This document shows positions 42,561 to 50,677 of a stretch of 64,000 nucleotides of DNA, piece after piece; position 1 is the first letter of the stretch, and every line of letters begins with the position of its first letter. The stretch lies in assembly GCA_963705275.1 (NCBI GenBank), contig OY970063.1, positions 2,046,001 through 2,110,000 on the forward strand, written 5' to 3'. Source of the DNA: Fen-1135 sp963705275. GTDB lineage: Bacteria > Desulfobacterota > Syntrophia > Syntrophales > UBA2185. The notes under the pieces were generated by a model. That model made no database searches and was not told where the DNA came from. It worked only from the letters and a program-made list of their open reading frames with translations. Position numbers and translations under genes: made by a program.

Positions 42561-43315
42561 TTTTCCACACCCATATGGTTTATAAGACTCGCAAAGTATC
42601 CAGCCCCGAATCCGTTATCGATGTTCACAGTCACCGAGCCTGGCGAACAGCAGTTGAGCATGGACAGCAGCGCGGCCAGACCTTCGAAGCTGGCGCCGTA
42701 GCCGACACTGGTCGGGACCGAGATCACAGGGCTGTCGACAAGTCCGCCAATTATGCTTGCCAGCGCCCCTTCCATGCCGGCGACCACTATTATGACGCTG
42801 GCATTGAACAGTTGTTCCCTGCTGTCAAAAAGTCTGTGCACCCCGGCAACACCGATGTCGTAGACCCTATCGACGGCATTTCCCATGATTTCTGCCGTAA
42901 CTGCCGCCTCCTCCGCAATCGGCACATCGGAGGTCCCGGCGGTGACCACGAGGATTGTTCCGGCGGATTTCTTCCTTCTTTTTTTTCCAACCAGGACGAT
43001 TTTGGCCGTTTCAAAATAGACTGCGTCCCTCCTAATCTTCCTGATAATCTTAAAAACCGCCTTATCGGCTTTGGTTGCCATGATAAATTTCGTTTCCGGT
43101 GCGAGGCTTTCTACAATCCTCCTGATTTGATCGATGGTTTTTCCCTGGCACAATATCACTTCCGGGAAACCCCTCCGCAAGTCCCTGTGAGTATCGATCT
43201 TGGCGTCGCCCAAGTCCTGATAGGGAAAAGACCTCAGGGCCCTCAGCGCATCATCAATCCCTATTTTTCCGGTTCTAACGTTTTCTAAGAGTTTCTTGAT
43301 TTCTTCCCTGTCCAT
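42557..43315 (-). CDS. larB: nickel pincer cofactor biosynthesis protein LarB
   Basis: 252 residues, PurE-like: RRGFPEVILCQGKTIDQI, TAGTSDVPIAEEAAVTAEIM, DIGVAGVHRLF, VIIVVAGMEGALASIIGGL and VPTSVGYGASFEG. It carboxylates and hydrolyses nicotinic acid adenine dinucleotide in the first step of the cofactor. Two bases downstream of larE. Confidence 0.95.
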   Translation of the reverse strand: MDREEIKKLLENVRTGKIGIDDALRALRSFPYQDLGDAKIDTHRDLRRGFPEVILCQGKTIDQIRRIVESLAPETKFIMATKADKAVFKIIRKIRRDAVYFETAKIVLVGKKRRKKSAGTILVVTAGTSDVPIAEEAAVTAEIMGNAVDRVYDIGVAGVHRLFDSREQLFNASVIIVVAGMEGALASIIGGLVDSPVISVPTSVGYGASFEGLAALLSMLNCCSPGSVTVNIDNGFGAGYFASLINHMGVEK

Positions 43316-43317
43316 AT

Positions 43318-44136
43318 TCAGCCCTGTTCCTTCAAGGGTTCATTCATGCTTCCCATCCTGTATCCCTGAATATCCAGAGCGACATATGCATATCCCAGCG
43401 CCTTAAATTTTTTCACAATCTGGTTCGATATCTCCTCATCGAGAAATATGGGCATGTCTGCGCGCAGCACTTCAATTCTGGCAATGCTGCCGTGGTCCCT
43501 GACCCTTAATTGACGGATTCCTAAACCCGCCAGGAACTCTTCCGCGCGGCCGACACGCAAGAGCTTCTCTTTCGTGATTTGGGCGCCGTATGGAAACCTC
43601 GTTGATAGACAGGGCAGGGGGGGCTTGTCCCATGTAGGGAGATCCATCTCCCTCGATAGGTTTCTGATGTCTTCTTTTGTGAAACCTGCCTCCTTAAGCG
43701 GACTCCTGACCCCGAACTCCGCAACCGCTCTCATTCCCGGGCGGAAATCTCTCTCATCGTCACACGTTGAACCATCTACAATAGAGTTCAAACCGTGACT
43801 CGCGAGCAGACCCTTGAGCTTGGTAAAAAGCTCTTTCTTGCAATAGTAGCATCTGTCCGGGGGATTGGATGAAAAATTCGGATCGATAAGTTCATCCGTA
43901 TGCACAAAAATGTGCTGTGCCCCGATTGCTTCTGCGTTCCTCTTGGCATCCCGGAGTTCTTGTGCTGTGTATATTTCCGAGCTTGCTGTGACGGCTAAGG
44001 CCTTATCGCCTAAGACGTTTACGGCAATCTTCATCAGGAAGGTGCTGTCCGTGCCCCCGGAATAGGCAATAAGCACGCTCTGCATATCGCTCAGTATCTT
44101 TTCCAGTGATTTCAGTTTTGATGAGAGCTGTCTCAT
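43318..44136 (-). CDS. larE: nickel pincer cofactor biosynthesis protein LarE (sulfur transfer)
   Basis: 272 residues. PP-loop IAYSGGTDSTFL, then DRCYYCKKELF, DGSTCDDERDFRPGMRA and KPPLPCLSTRFPYGAQIT with the conserved cysteine region that donates sulfur. ATP-dependent sulfur insertase that makes the two thiocarboxylates of the pincer. First gene of larE-larB-larC. No larA (lactate racemase) lies in the window, so the user enzyme is elsewhere. Confidence 0.94.
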   Translation of the reverse strand: MRQLSSKLKSLEKILSDMQSVLIAYSGGTDSTFLMKIAVNVLGDKALAVTASSEIYTAQELRDAKRNAEAIGAQHIFVHTDELIDPNFSSNPPDRCYYCKKELFTKLKGLLASHGLNSIVDGSTCDDERDFRPGMRAVAEFGVRSPLKEAGFTKEDIRNLSREMDLPTWDKPPLPCLSTRFPYGAQITKEKLLRVGRAEEFLAGLGIRQLRVRDHGSIARIEVLRADMPIFLDEEISNQIVKKFKALGYAYVALDIQGYRMGSMNEPLKEQG

Positions 44137-44202
44137 GATCTACGGCCGTAATAATGGTTGTTTTGATGTAGGTAATAACATCTATCATCTTAGGCGACAA
44201 GT

Positions 44203-44218
44203 TGTCAACATGTTGACA
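44203..44218. promoter_or_regulatory. 16-bp perfect palindrome between larE and thioredoxin-like gene
   Basis: TGTCAACATGTTGACA lies in the divergent spacer. It also makes a TTGACA box on each strand, so it could overlap a lar promoter. Regulator unknown. Confidence 0.5.
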
Positions 44219-44238
44219 TTCCAGAGAGAAATATTTCT

Positions 44239-44267
44239 TTGACAGATCTGTGCTGGTGAAGTATTTT
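44239..44267 (+). promoter_or_regulatory. promoter of the secreted thioredoxin-like gene
   Basis: TTGACA, a 17-base spacer, and TATTTT, about 49 bases before the start codon. Confidence 0.6.
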
Positions 44268-44315
44268 TATGAAAATGGGCCGGGATCGGCCAATAAGGGG
44301 ATCGGAGGAAATATT

Positions 44316-44897
44316 ATGAAAAGAAAAGCAGCATGCCGGCTCGTAGTTATCATGCTTCTTTTTGCCGGCGTAAGTTCTTTGACAGCGGCAAGTTCTCCGC
44401 CTATTGTGGGTGGAACACTGCCGGACATAACGCTGCCCGCACCAAAAGATTCTGTGGGGAAAAACTATCTTGATCTTGGCTTCTTCGGATTCGGTACTTT
44501 CAAGATCCCGGATATTAAGGCCAAAGTGGTTATTATCGAAATTTTCAGCATGTACTGCCCCTATTGCCAGCGGGAAGCGCCGAATGTAAATCAGTTGTAT
44601 GCGAAGATTGAACAAGATGCAGCTCTCAAGGGAAAGATCAAGATCATCGGTATCGGTGCGGGAAATACATCCTATGAAGTTGGAACATTCAAAAATAAAT
44701 ACAACGTGCCGTTTCCCCTTTTTGCCGATGGTGATTATGTCATTCATAAAATGGTCGGGGAAGTGAGGACGCCGTACTTTATCGGCGTGAAACTAAATCC
44801 TGACGGCACTAATCGGGTGATTTATTCCAAACTCGGTGCCCTTGGCGGAGTTGATGATTTCCTCTCCACGTTGATTAAATTGTCCGAACTACAATAG
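44316..44897 (+). CDS. secreted thioredoxin-fold (TlpA-like) protein
   Basis: 193 residues from ATG 44316 (GGAGG upstream). Signal peptide MKRKAACRLVVIMLLFAGVS then TAASS. The thioredoxin fold is marked by VVIIEIFSMYCPYCQREAPN with the active-site C-P-Y-C, and the cis-Pro loop VRTPYFIG. A periplasmic disulphide or peroxide-handling enzyme. Ten bases ahead of a peroxiredoxin gene, so they probably work together. Confidence 0.83.
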   Translation: MKRKAACRLVVIMLLFAGVSSLTAASSPPIVGGTLPDITLPAPKDSVGKNYLDLGFFGFGTFKIPDIKAKVVIIEIFSMYCPYCQREAPNVNQLYAKIEQDAALKGKIKIIGIGAGNTSYEVGTFKNKYNVPFPLFADGDYVIHKMVGEVRTPYFIGVKLNPDGTNRVIYSKLGALGGVDDFLSTLIKLSELQ

Positions 44898-44907
44898 GAG
44901 GGCTGAT

Positions 44908-45528
44908 ATGAAAAGACATGGCCGACATTTTCTCTTTGTCTTACTAACAGGTATGAGTCTGCTGATTTTAGTTTATGCGTCGATGTCTGAGGCAGCATTC
45001 GGTCTTTCTGATGCGTTTAAAAATAATATCTACAACCCCGGCTTGCTCAAGCCTACTGATAGCGTTTTGAAGCTGAAGGTAGGAGATCGTGCCCCTAATT
45101 TTACCCTGAAAGCAGTATCGGGGGAGACCGTGACTTTAAGACAGTACCGGGGCAAGAAGAATGTTGTCATATCCTTTGTACCAGCAGCATGGACACCCGT
45201 CTGCTCAGACCAATGGCCGGGCTATAATATCGTAAAAGACATATTCGATAAGCACGACGCCATATTGCTCGGCATCTCCGTGGATAACATCCCCACTTTG
45301 TTTTCGTGGACAAACCAGATGGGCAATCTGTGGTTCCCCGTGCTCTCAGATTTCTGGCCGCACGGAAAGGTTGCATCAATGTATGGGGTATTGCGCGCCG
45401 ACGGGGTAGCGGAGCGAGCGCTGATCGTCATCGATAAGAAAGGAATAATACGCTATATCGATGTTCACGACATTAACAAGAGACCACCGCTTGAAGATCT
45501 CGTAAAGGAACTGGAAAAGCTAAAATAA
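44908..45528 (+). CDS. secreted peroxiredoxin (AhpC/TSA family)
   Basis: 206 residues with an N-terminal signal or anchor helix (FLFVLLTGMSLLILVYASM). Core VGDRAPNFTLKAVSGETVTL, then FVPAAWTPVCSDQWPG with the peroxidatic Cys of the P-x3-T-x2-C motif. Reduces peroxides in the periplasm, probably re-reduced by the TlpA-like neighbour. Confidence 0.85.
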   Translation: MKRHGRHFLFVLLTGMSLLILVYASMSEAAFGLSDAFKNNIYNPGLLKPTDSVLKLKVGDRAPNFTLKAVSGETVTLRQYRGKKNVVISFVPAAWTPVCSDQWPGYNIVKDIFDKHDAILLGISVDNIPTLFSWTNQMGNLWFPVLSDFWPHGKVASMYGVLRADGVAERALIVIDKKGIIRYIDVHDINKRPPLEDLVKELEKLK

Positions 45529-45665
45529 ATACCGCCTCACGTCTGCAAAATTATCATACTGGCCCCGTCACCGCCTTTTCCCGTAGGCTGCAGCCGGGCT
45601 CCGGCATGGCAAATATGAAGCCCTCGCCTTACGTCCAACTCATATCTTGACAAAGACCTCAAATT

Positions 45666-45692
45666 GTGTTACAAAAAACAGAAAAATAGCAC
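45666..45692 (+). promoter_or_regulatory. probable NikR operator ahead of nikR
   Basis: GTGTTAC-N13-ATAGCAC. The first half equals the GTGTTAC half-site reported for Geobacter NikR (GTGTTAC-N13/14-GTAACAC) and the second matches it at 5 of 7. The same layout recurs ahead of nikM. Lies 12 bases before the start codon, suggesting autoregulation. Confidence 0.65.
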
Positions 45693-45703
45693 GGTGGGAT
45701 CCG

Positions 45704-46117
45704 ATGTCAGAGTTAGTGAGATTCGGGGTGTCGTTGGAGAAGGCTTTGCTCAACAAATTCGACACGCTCATCAAGGAAAAAAAATACACCAATCGCTCAG
45801 AAGCATTGCGGGATTTGATAAGGCAGGAGCTTGTCCAAAAACAGTGGCAGGAAGGCCAGGAGGTTGCAGGCGCCATAACGCTCGTCTATGACCATCACAA
45901 AAAAGATCTTTTAGGCAAGGTTACGGAAAAACAGCACGACTTTCAAGAAGTTATTATCTCTACCCAGCATGTACATCTGGATCATCATAACTGTCTTGAA
46001 ATCATAGCAGTAAGGGGTCGCGCTCGGGATATCCAGAGGTTGGCGAACACGCTGAAGGCGATAAAAGGCGTGCGGAACGGAACCCTCACCATATCAAGCT
46101 CGGGAAGAGAGGCATAA
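45704..46117 (+). CDS. nikR: nickel-responsive regulator NikR
   Basis: 137 residues from ATG 45704. N-terminal ribbon-helix-helix ELVRFGVSLEKALLNKFDTL and SEALRDLIRQEL, then an ACT-like domain with the nickel site HVHLDHHNCLEIIAVRG (His, His, Cys ligands). Ni-dependent repressor of nickel uptake; sits directly upstream of the nickel ECF transporter. Confidence 0.95.
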   Translation: MSELVRFGVSLEKALLNKFDTLIKEKKYTNRSEALRDLIRQELVQKQWQEGQEVAGAITLVYDHHKKDLLGKVTEKQHDFQEVIISTQHVHLDHHNCLEIIAVRGRARDIQRLANTLKAIKGVRNGTLTISSSGREA

Positions 46118-46147
46118 GCCGGCCCGTATTATTTTTTTTCCGCATGC

Positions 46148-46174
46148 GTGGCACGAAATTACATTTAATAGCAC
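46148..46174 (+). promoter_or_regulatory. probable NikR operator ahead of nikM
   Basis: GTGGCAC-N13-ATAGCAC, same spacing and same second half as the site ahead of nikR. 21 bases before the nikM start. Confidence 0.6.
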
Positions 46175-46195
46175 AGTAAGGCTCTAGTGGTTAGT

Positions 46196-46891
46196 ATGCA
46201 TATTCCCGACGGTTATCTCAGTCCCCAGACATATATTCCCCTTTACGGAGTGACCATAGTAGTCTGGAGGATAGCGCTGAAGAAGATTAAGAAGGATCTC
46301 TCCTCCAGACATATTCCTTACCTTGCCATGGCCGCCGCATTCTCCTTCCTCGTTCAGATGTTCAATATTCCTATTCCGGGAGGGACGACGGGACATGCGG
46401 TCGGTGCGGGCATTATCGCCTTGCTCCTGGGTCCCTGGACGGCGGTTATTGCCGTCTCTGTGGTCTTGATAATACAGGCGTTTGTTTTTGGCGACGGTGG
46501 CATCACGGCCATAGGCGCCAACTGTCTTAATATGGCCATAGTCATGCCTTTCGTTGCCTATTGGACATTCAATTTGCTGGGAGGATTATCGCAGAATACA
46601 TTGAGGGTGACCGTGGCTGCTTTCTTCTCAGGTTATGTCGGCCTTACTGCTGCCGCCGTGTCTGCCGCATTCATGTTCGGCATTCAGCCTGTTATTGCGA
46701 CCGGTCCCGACGGCATGCCTCTCTATGCCCCATATCCCTTGTCCATTGCGCTTCCGGCCATGGCTGTTGAACACCTGTTAGTTTTCAGCATTGTCGAGGG
46801 CGTTATGACGGTTGCGCTGTTGAGATATTTCCTGAAGAATGAATCGAAGCTCATTTACGCGATGAACGAGGCTTCCCGTGAAAAGATTTGA
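46196..46891 (+). CDS. nikM: nickel/cobalt ECF transporter substrate-binding component (NikM/CbiM)
   Basis: 231 residues from ATG 46196, so that the mature protein starts MHIPDGYLSP; this start is chosen because His2 and the free N-terminus are metal ligands in this family. Seven predicted helices; conserved FNIPIPGGTTGHAVGAG and GANCLNMAIVMPF. NikR gene and operator upstream point to nickel rather than cobalt. Confidence 0.93.
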   Translation: MHIPDGYLSPQTYIPLYGVTIVVWRIALKKIKKDLSSRHIPYLAMAAAFSFLVQMFNIPIPGGTTGHAVGAGIIALLLGPWTAVIAVSVVLIIQAFVFGDGGITAIGANCLNMAIVMPFVAYWTFNLLGGLSQNTLRVTVAAFFSGYVGLTAAAVSAAFMFGIQPVIATGPDGMPLYAPYPLSIALPAMAVEHLLVFSIVEGVMTVALLRYFLKNESKLIYAMNEASREKI

Positions 46892-47213
46892 GAAAAAACT
46901 CTGGCTGGGGCTTTGCGTGCTGGCCATCTTGTCTCCCCTGGGAATAATACTTCCGGAAAAATTCGGCGCCGGAGGCGCCTGGGGCGAGTGGGGGGCAGAC
47001 GCCCTCGAAAAACTTCTGGGTTATGTCCCCGAGGGATTGAAGAAAACGGCGGATATCTGGACGGCCCCGATACGGAGCTACAGCTTCGGCGGAGAAGAAG
47101 CGGCGCTCTCGGTAAAAATTGTTTCCTATATTGTGTCCGCTTTCATCGGGATCGCCCTTGCCTGCATCATAGTATTAATAATATCGAGGCTGCTGTTCAA
47201 ACATGAAAAATAG
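46878..47213 (+). CDS. NikN/PDGLE-type auxiliary membrane subunit
   Basis: 111 residues, one helix at each end (WLGLCVLAILSPLGIILP and VSYIVSAFIGIALACIIVLI) around an extracytoplasmic loop with GAWGEWGAD, YVPEGLKKTADIWTAPI: the PDGLE domain found with nickel ECF transporters. Overlaps nikM by 14 bases. Confidence 0.85.
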   Translation: MKRFEKKLWLGLCVLAILSPLGIILPEKFGAGGAWGEWGADALEKLLGYVPEGLKKTADIWTAPIRSYSFGGEEAALSVKIVSYIVSAFIGIALACIIVLIISRLLFKHEK

Positions 47214-47269
47214 GATTCCAGGCTTTCTCCTGTCTCCACCCGTCCAGGACTCACGATACTGAAAAAGGA

Positions 47270-48130
47270 GTGACACCAAGCTCTTCCTATATCGAGAAGG
47301 GCATAGGACGCTTGTCGGAGATGATTACGACAGGGTATTTGAACGTGGGCAAGGAATCAGGGGAGGGCCTTTTCCAGAAGCTAGATCCGCGGATCAAGGT
47401 TATTTTCCTCATCTTCTTTGTCGTCATTGTCAGCCTGAAGAGGCAAATATTCCCTGAGGCGGTGATTGCCGTGTTCGTCTTTCTGATGGCCGCCTCGTCA
47501 CGGATAAACCTTGCGCAGTTTTATAAGAGAATAGTCGGCTTGACCTTTTTTTTCGGATTTCTTGTCGTTCTTCCTTCCGCCTTTAACATTGTAACACCGG
47601 GCGAATTGATTCTGCCTGTGATCCATTTGTCACGGCCTTATGAATTTATGATTTACCATATCCCGGAAGAAATCGGTCTCACAAGACAGGGGATTGACGG
47701 GGTGACGATGCTCTCTCTGAGAATGATGAACTCTCTTGCCATTTCTCTGTTGGTCATCCATACGACACCATTTCACAAAATTATCAAGGCGCTTCAGGTA
47801 TTCCACGTACCTCAGGCCGTTCTTCTCATCATTACTCTTTCGTACAAGTACATCTTCATTTTTGCGAAGACAATAGAGGGCATGTACTTTGCCAGAAAAA
47901 GCAGGCTCGTAGGAATGGCACCAGACGATGAAGCGAGGGTCTGGGCCGCAGGGAGGATTGCTCATGTGTTCAGAAAGGCAATGTCCCGGTACGAGGAAGT
48001 ATTCAAGGCCATGGTGGCAAGAGGTTTTGCTGAAGAGGTGAGGCTCTCCCATATCGGCGAGTTGACTAAGGCGGACCTGCTTTCGGGCGGCTTCTTCTTC
48101 CTTGCCGGAATTTTTCTTCTGTGGATGTGA
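47270..48130 (+). CDS. nikQ: ECF transporter T component (NikQ/CbiQ)
   Basis: 286 residues from GTG 47270, but the ribosome-site spacing is poor and a start some codons in is possible. Helices around KVIFLIFFVVIVSLKRQIFP, GLTFFFGFLVVLPSAFN and LLIITLSYKYIFIFAKTIEG; the cytoplasmic coupling region MYFARKSRLVG and AMVARGFAEEV holds the two A-R-G-like motifs that dock the ATPase. Confidence 0.9.
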   Translation: MTPSSSYIEKGIGRLSEMITTGYLNVGKESGEGLFQKLDPRIKVIFLIFFVVIVSLKRQIFPEAVIAVFVFLMAASSRINLAQFYKRIVGLTFFFGFLVVLPSAFNIVTPGELILPVIHLSRPYEFMIYHIPEEIGLTRQGIDGVTMLSLRMMNSLAISLLVIHTTPFHKIIKALQVFHVPQAVLLIITLSYKYIFIFAKTIEGMYFARKSRLVGMAPDDEARVWAAGRIAHVFRKAMSRYEEVFKAMVARGFAEEVRLSHIGELTKADLLSGGFFFLAGIFLLWM

Positions 48131-48137
48131 GGTTAAG

Positions 48138-48974
48138 ATGGCAGATATTATCGAAATCGATGACGTAAGCTATTCCTACAACGACGATATACCCGCTTTG
48201 TCACGGGTAAGTCTGGGTATTTCTGAAGGCGAAATATTTGCTGTTATCGGTTCTAACGGGTGCGGCAAGTCGACGCTCTTGCACATCATGAACGGCCTTA
48301 TTTATCCCCGCTCGGGCAGCGTATATTTTCAGGGAAAAAAAGTTTCCGAAGTTTCGCTCCGCGACAGGACATTCCTGAAATTTTTCAGAAGCGGCATGGG
48401 CTATGTATTTCAGGATTCCGACGTTCACCTCTTTTGTCCGACTGTTTTCGATGAGCTGATGTTTGGTCCGCTCCAGTTGGGTATTTCCGAAGAGGAGTCC
48501 TCTGGGCGCGTTAAGGAGATTATGGCAATGTTGGAGATCTCTCATCTGAAGGATCGTCCCTCCTACATGTTATCGGGAGGTGAAAAGAAAAGGGTCGCCA
48601 TCGGTTCCATCCTTACTATGAACCCCGGCCTTCTCCTTCTCGATGAGCCTATGAACGGCCTCGATCCGCGGACAAAGAGCTTCCTGATAGAATTGATGAT
48701 TCTTTTAAATGAAGCGGGGAAGACCCTCGTCATTGCCACGCACGACCTCTCTCTAATCAGTGAACTTCGATGCCGTGTCGCCGTTTTATCCGAGGATCAC
48801 CGCATTGAAAGAATCGGGACTGCCGAGGAGATCTTACATGATGAGGACTTGCTGTTAAGGGTCAATCTCATCCATGAACATGTTCATTACCACGGGAATC
48901 ATGCCCACATCCATATCCACTCTCATTATCTGTTTCACCGTCACGACGAGAAGCCGGACGGTGTGGAAGGTTAA
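48138..48974 (+). CDS. nikO: ECF transporter ATPase (NikO/CbiO) with His-rich C-terminus
   Basis: 278 residues from ATG 48138. Walker A GSNGCGKSTLL, signature LSGGEKKRVAIG, Walker B LLLLDEPMNGLD, H-loop ATHD. The last 30 residues are packed with histidines (HEHVHYHGNHAHIHIHSHY then LFHRHDEK), an extra nickel-binding tail not needed for ATPase function. Starts after the nikQ stop by eight bases. Confidence 0.94.
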   Translation: MADIIEIDDVSYSYNDDIPALSRVSLGISEGEIFAVIGSNGCGKSTLLHIMNGLIYPRSGSVYFQGKKVSEVSLRDRTFLKFFRSGMGYVFQDSDVHLFCPTVFDELMFGPLQLGISEEESSGRVKEIMAMLEISHLKDRPSYMLSGGEKKRVAIGSILTMNPGLLLLDEPMNGLDPRTKSFLIELMILLNEAGKTLVIATHDLSLISELRCRVAVLSEDHRIERIGTAEEILHDEDLLLRVNLIHEHVHYHGNHAHIHIHSHYLFHRHDEKPDGVEG

Positions 48975-48976
48975 TT

Positions 48977-49771
48977 ATGAAATTATTAAGAGCGATATTT
49001 TTTCTTATAATTGTAAGCCATGCATTCCTTACGCCGAGCTTTGCCGCACACCCTCTCATCACGGACGATACAGGCACACAGGGGAAGGGGAAATTTCTCT
49101 TCGAGCTGAACGGTCAAACGGGTTATGAAACGGAAAGGTCAGGCGCAGAGACCGGTACCAATGTAACGGCAAGGGAGAGAGAAACCGAGCTGAAAGCGGC
49201 CTTCACCTACGGCGTTATTGACAATGTCGATGTAATCCTGACTTTGCCCTACGAGTGGAAGAAGACGGAAATAGGCGATGCGACTGTATCCGACGTAAAC
49301 GGCATTGCCGATATATCCGTGGAAGTCAAATGGCGTTTCTTCGAAAAAGATGGTTTGAGCTTTGCCGTGAAGCCGGGGATAACGCTCCCGGCAGGCGATA
49401 AGGATAAAGATCTCGGCTCGGGAAGGGCGGCTGGTACACTGTATCTTATTACCACAAAGGAGATAGATCCGTGGGCGTTTCACTTGAACCTCGGCTATAA
49501 GAGGAATGAAAATAAAGTGGATGAGAGAGAAGACATCTGGCACGCGTCTCTGGCGGGCGAGTTTAAAATTATGAAGAAATTGAAGTTGGTTGCCAATATC
49601 GGAGCGGAAAGAAATACAGACAAGGTATCCGATACTGATCCGGCTTTTCTATTAGGCGGATTTATATATACATTAAGAGAGAATATGGATATCGATTTCG
49701 GCGTCAAGGCAGGCTTGAACAAAGCCGAGGCGGACATGACTTATATGGCGGGAATAGCGCTGAGGTTTTGA
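48977..49771 (+). CDS. outer-membrane beta-barrel protein, possible metal channel
   Basis: 264 residues: signal peptide (LLRAIFFLIIVSHAFLTPSF-AA), then alternating strands ending in the outer-membrane signature ...MTYMAGIALRF (C-terminal Phe). HPLITDDTGTQGKGKF and EVKWRF are typical of the PF13557 'transporter' barrels. It directly follows the nickel transporter (2 bases), so an outer-membrane nickel pore is a fair guess. No TonB box seen. Confidence 0.75.
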   Translation: MKLLRAIFFLIIVSHAFLTPSFAAHPLITDDTGTQGKGKFLFELNGQTGYETERSGAETGTNVTARERETELKAAFTYGVIDNVDVILTLPYEWKKTEIGDATVSDVNGIADISVEVKWRFFEKDGLSFAVKPGITLPAGDKDKDLGSGRAAGTLYLITTKEIDPWAFHLNLGYKRNENKVDEREDIWHASLAGEFKIMKKLKLVANIGAERNTDKVSDTDPAFLLGGFIYTLRENMDIDFGVKAGLNKAEADMTYMAGIALRF

Positions 49772-49785
49772 TTCGCTGCGGACCG

Positions 49786-50247
49786 CTACAGAGCAGTCGA
49801 ACACGCATCGACAAAGGTCATGACATTATAGTCCTCTGCAAGTGCAAGAAAAGCCAGCAGGCATATTTTCAGGACCTTGATGTCTTTGAAGTTCTTGTCT
49901 TCTGCGGCGTCTCTTATCTTCGTTTTGCTTACGGAAAAAATGCCGGCATAATCATTAAGGAACGATTCCACATCATGTTCCAATTTGTCAAATTTTTCCA
50001 GAAGCTCTTTTGCCTCCGGCGTCAAGTGCAGTCCTTTCCCCTGTCCATCCGAACAGGTCAATTTTACGCCGAGTCTTGCTTCTGAGGCCTTCAGCCTTCC
50101 CCAGGCGGCCCGGTATGACATGTTCAGTTTTTTGGCGGCGGCGTAAAGGCTGTGCAGTTCATCGATGGATCGCAACAGATCCTCCCGGCCCTTGCCAAAT
50201 ATGGTCTTTTCGTTTCGTTCCAGCCATATTTTATATCTGATTTTCAT
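49786..50247 (-). CDS. ModE N-terminal-domain regulator (copy 1)
   Basis: 153 residues from ATG 50247. Winged-helix ModE/LysR-type start: MKIRYKIWLERNEKTIFGKG, DELHSLYAAAKKLNMSYRAA and WGRLKASEARLGVKL. No C-terminal molybdate-binding (TOBE) domain, so it senses something else or works with another protein. Divergent from the periplasmic formate dehydrogenase operon; the palindrome TATGTCA-N4-TGACATA lies between them. Confidence 0.85.
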   Translation of the reverse strand: MKIRYKIWLERNEKTIFGKGREDLLRSIDELHSLYAAAKKLNMSYRAAWGRLKASEARLGVKLTCSDGQGKGLHLTPEAKELLEKFDKLEHDVESFLNDYAGIFSVSKTKIRDAAEDKNFKDIKVLKICLLAFLALAEDYNVMTFVDACSTAL

Positions 50248-50333
50248 TTCTGTGGCCTTTCCGGGCATAATTTTGTCAACGTTTTTATCACAAATACGTT
50301 GATTTTACCAGTGTAATATCGGGGCAGAAGAGT

Positions 50334-50351
50334 TATGTCATAAATGACATA
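50334..50351. promoter_or_regulatory. shared palindrome, site 1 (candidate ModE-like operator)
   Basis: TATGTCATAAATGACATA, form TATGTYA-N4-TRACATA. Lies between the divergent ModE-like gene and the fdh operon, about 37 bases upstream of the fdh -35 box. Three more copies are at 56077, 61930 and 61961. Confidence 0.7.
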
Positions 50352-50387
50352 TATTACCGGAATAATTGTGATTATCGCCAATAATAC

Positions 50388-50416
50388 TTGACATAGATAG
50401 GAATAAAGTATATAGA
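50388..50416 (+). promoter_or_regulatory. promoter of the periplasmic formate dehydrogenase operon
   Basis: TTGACA-N17-TATAGA, a near-consensus sigma-70-type promoter. It would leave a leader of about 255 bases before the start codon. Confidence 0.6.
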
Positions 50417-50677
50417 AAACCGGCCTTTGAGGCCACGGTATACATATCTGGTCAGTTCTTCAATCCTCACTATCAAGTCATGGATGTGTATACAAGGGAT
50501 TCTGACCCGCCTGCTAAGAGCGAAAGCTTCTCCGATCTGCCGCTTCTAAAGATTATTCCATGAAGGGCGGACAATGGGTATGACTGGAAACGGTCCTGCC
50601 TCCCGTGTTTGGAAAGGAGAATAGGAAAATATACCGGAAGAATATTTTCTCATGTAATTCTCAGAAAGGAGCTTTTT
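50417..50677 (+). other. long 5' leader of the formate dehydrogenase operon
   Basis: No open frame of note. It contains GACCCGCCTGCTAAGAGCGA-like GC-rich arms that could fold, but I cannot match it to the molybdenum-cofactor riboswitch with confidence. Confidence 0.35.

Noticed and set aside
50417..50677. Molybdenum-cofactor riboswitch in the fdn leader
   Set aside because: The leader is long and has GC-rich arms, but I could not place the conserved Moco core; a covariance-model search would be needed.
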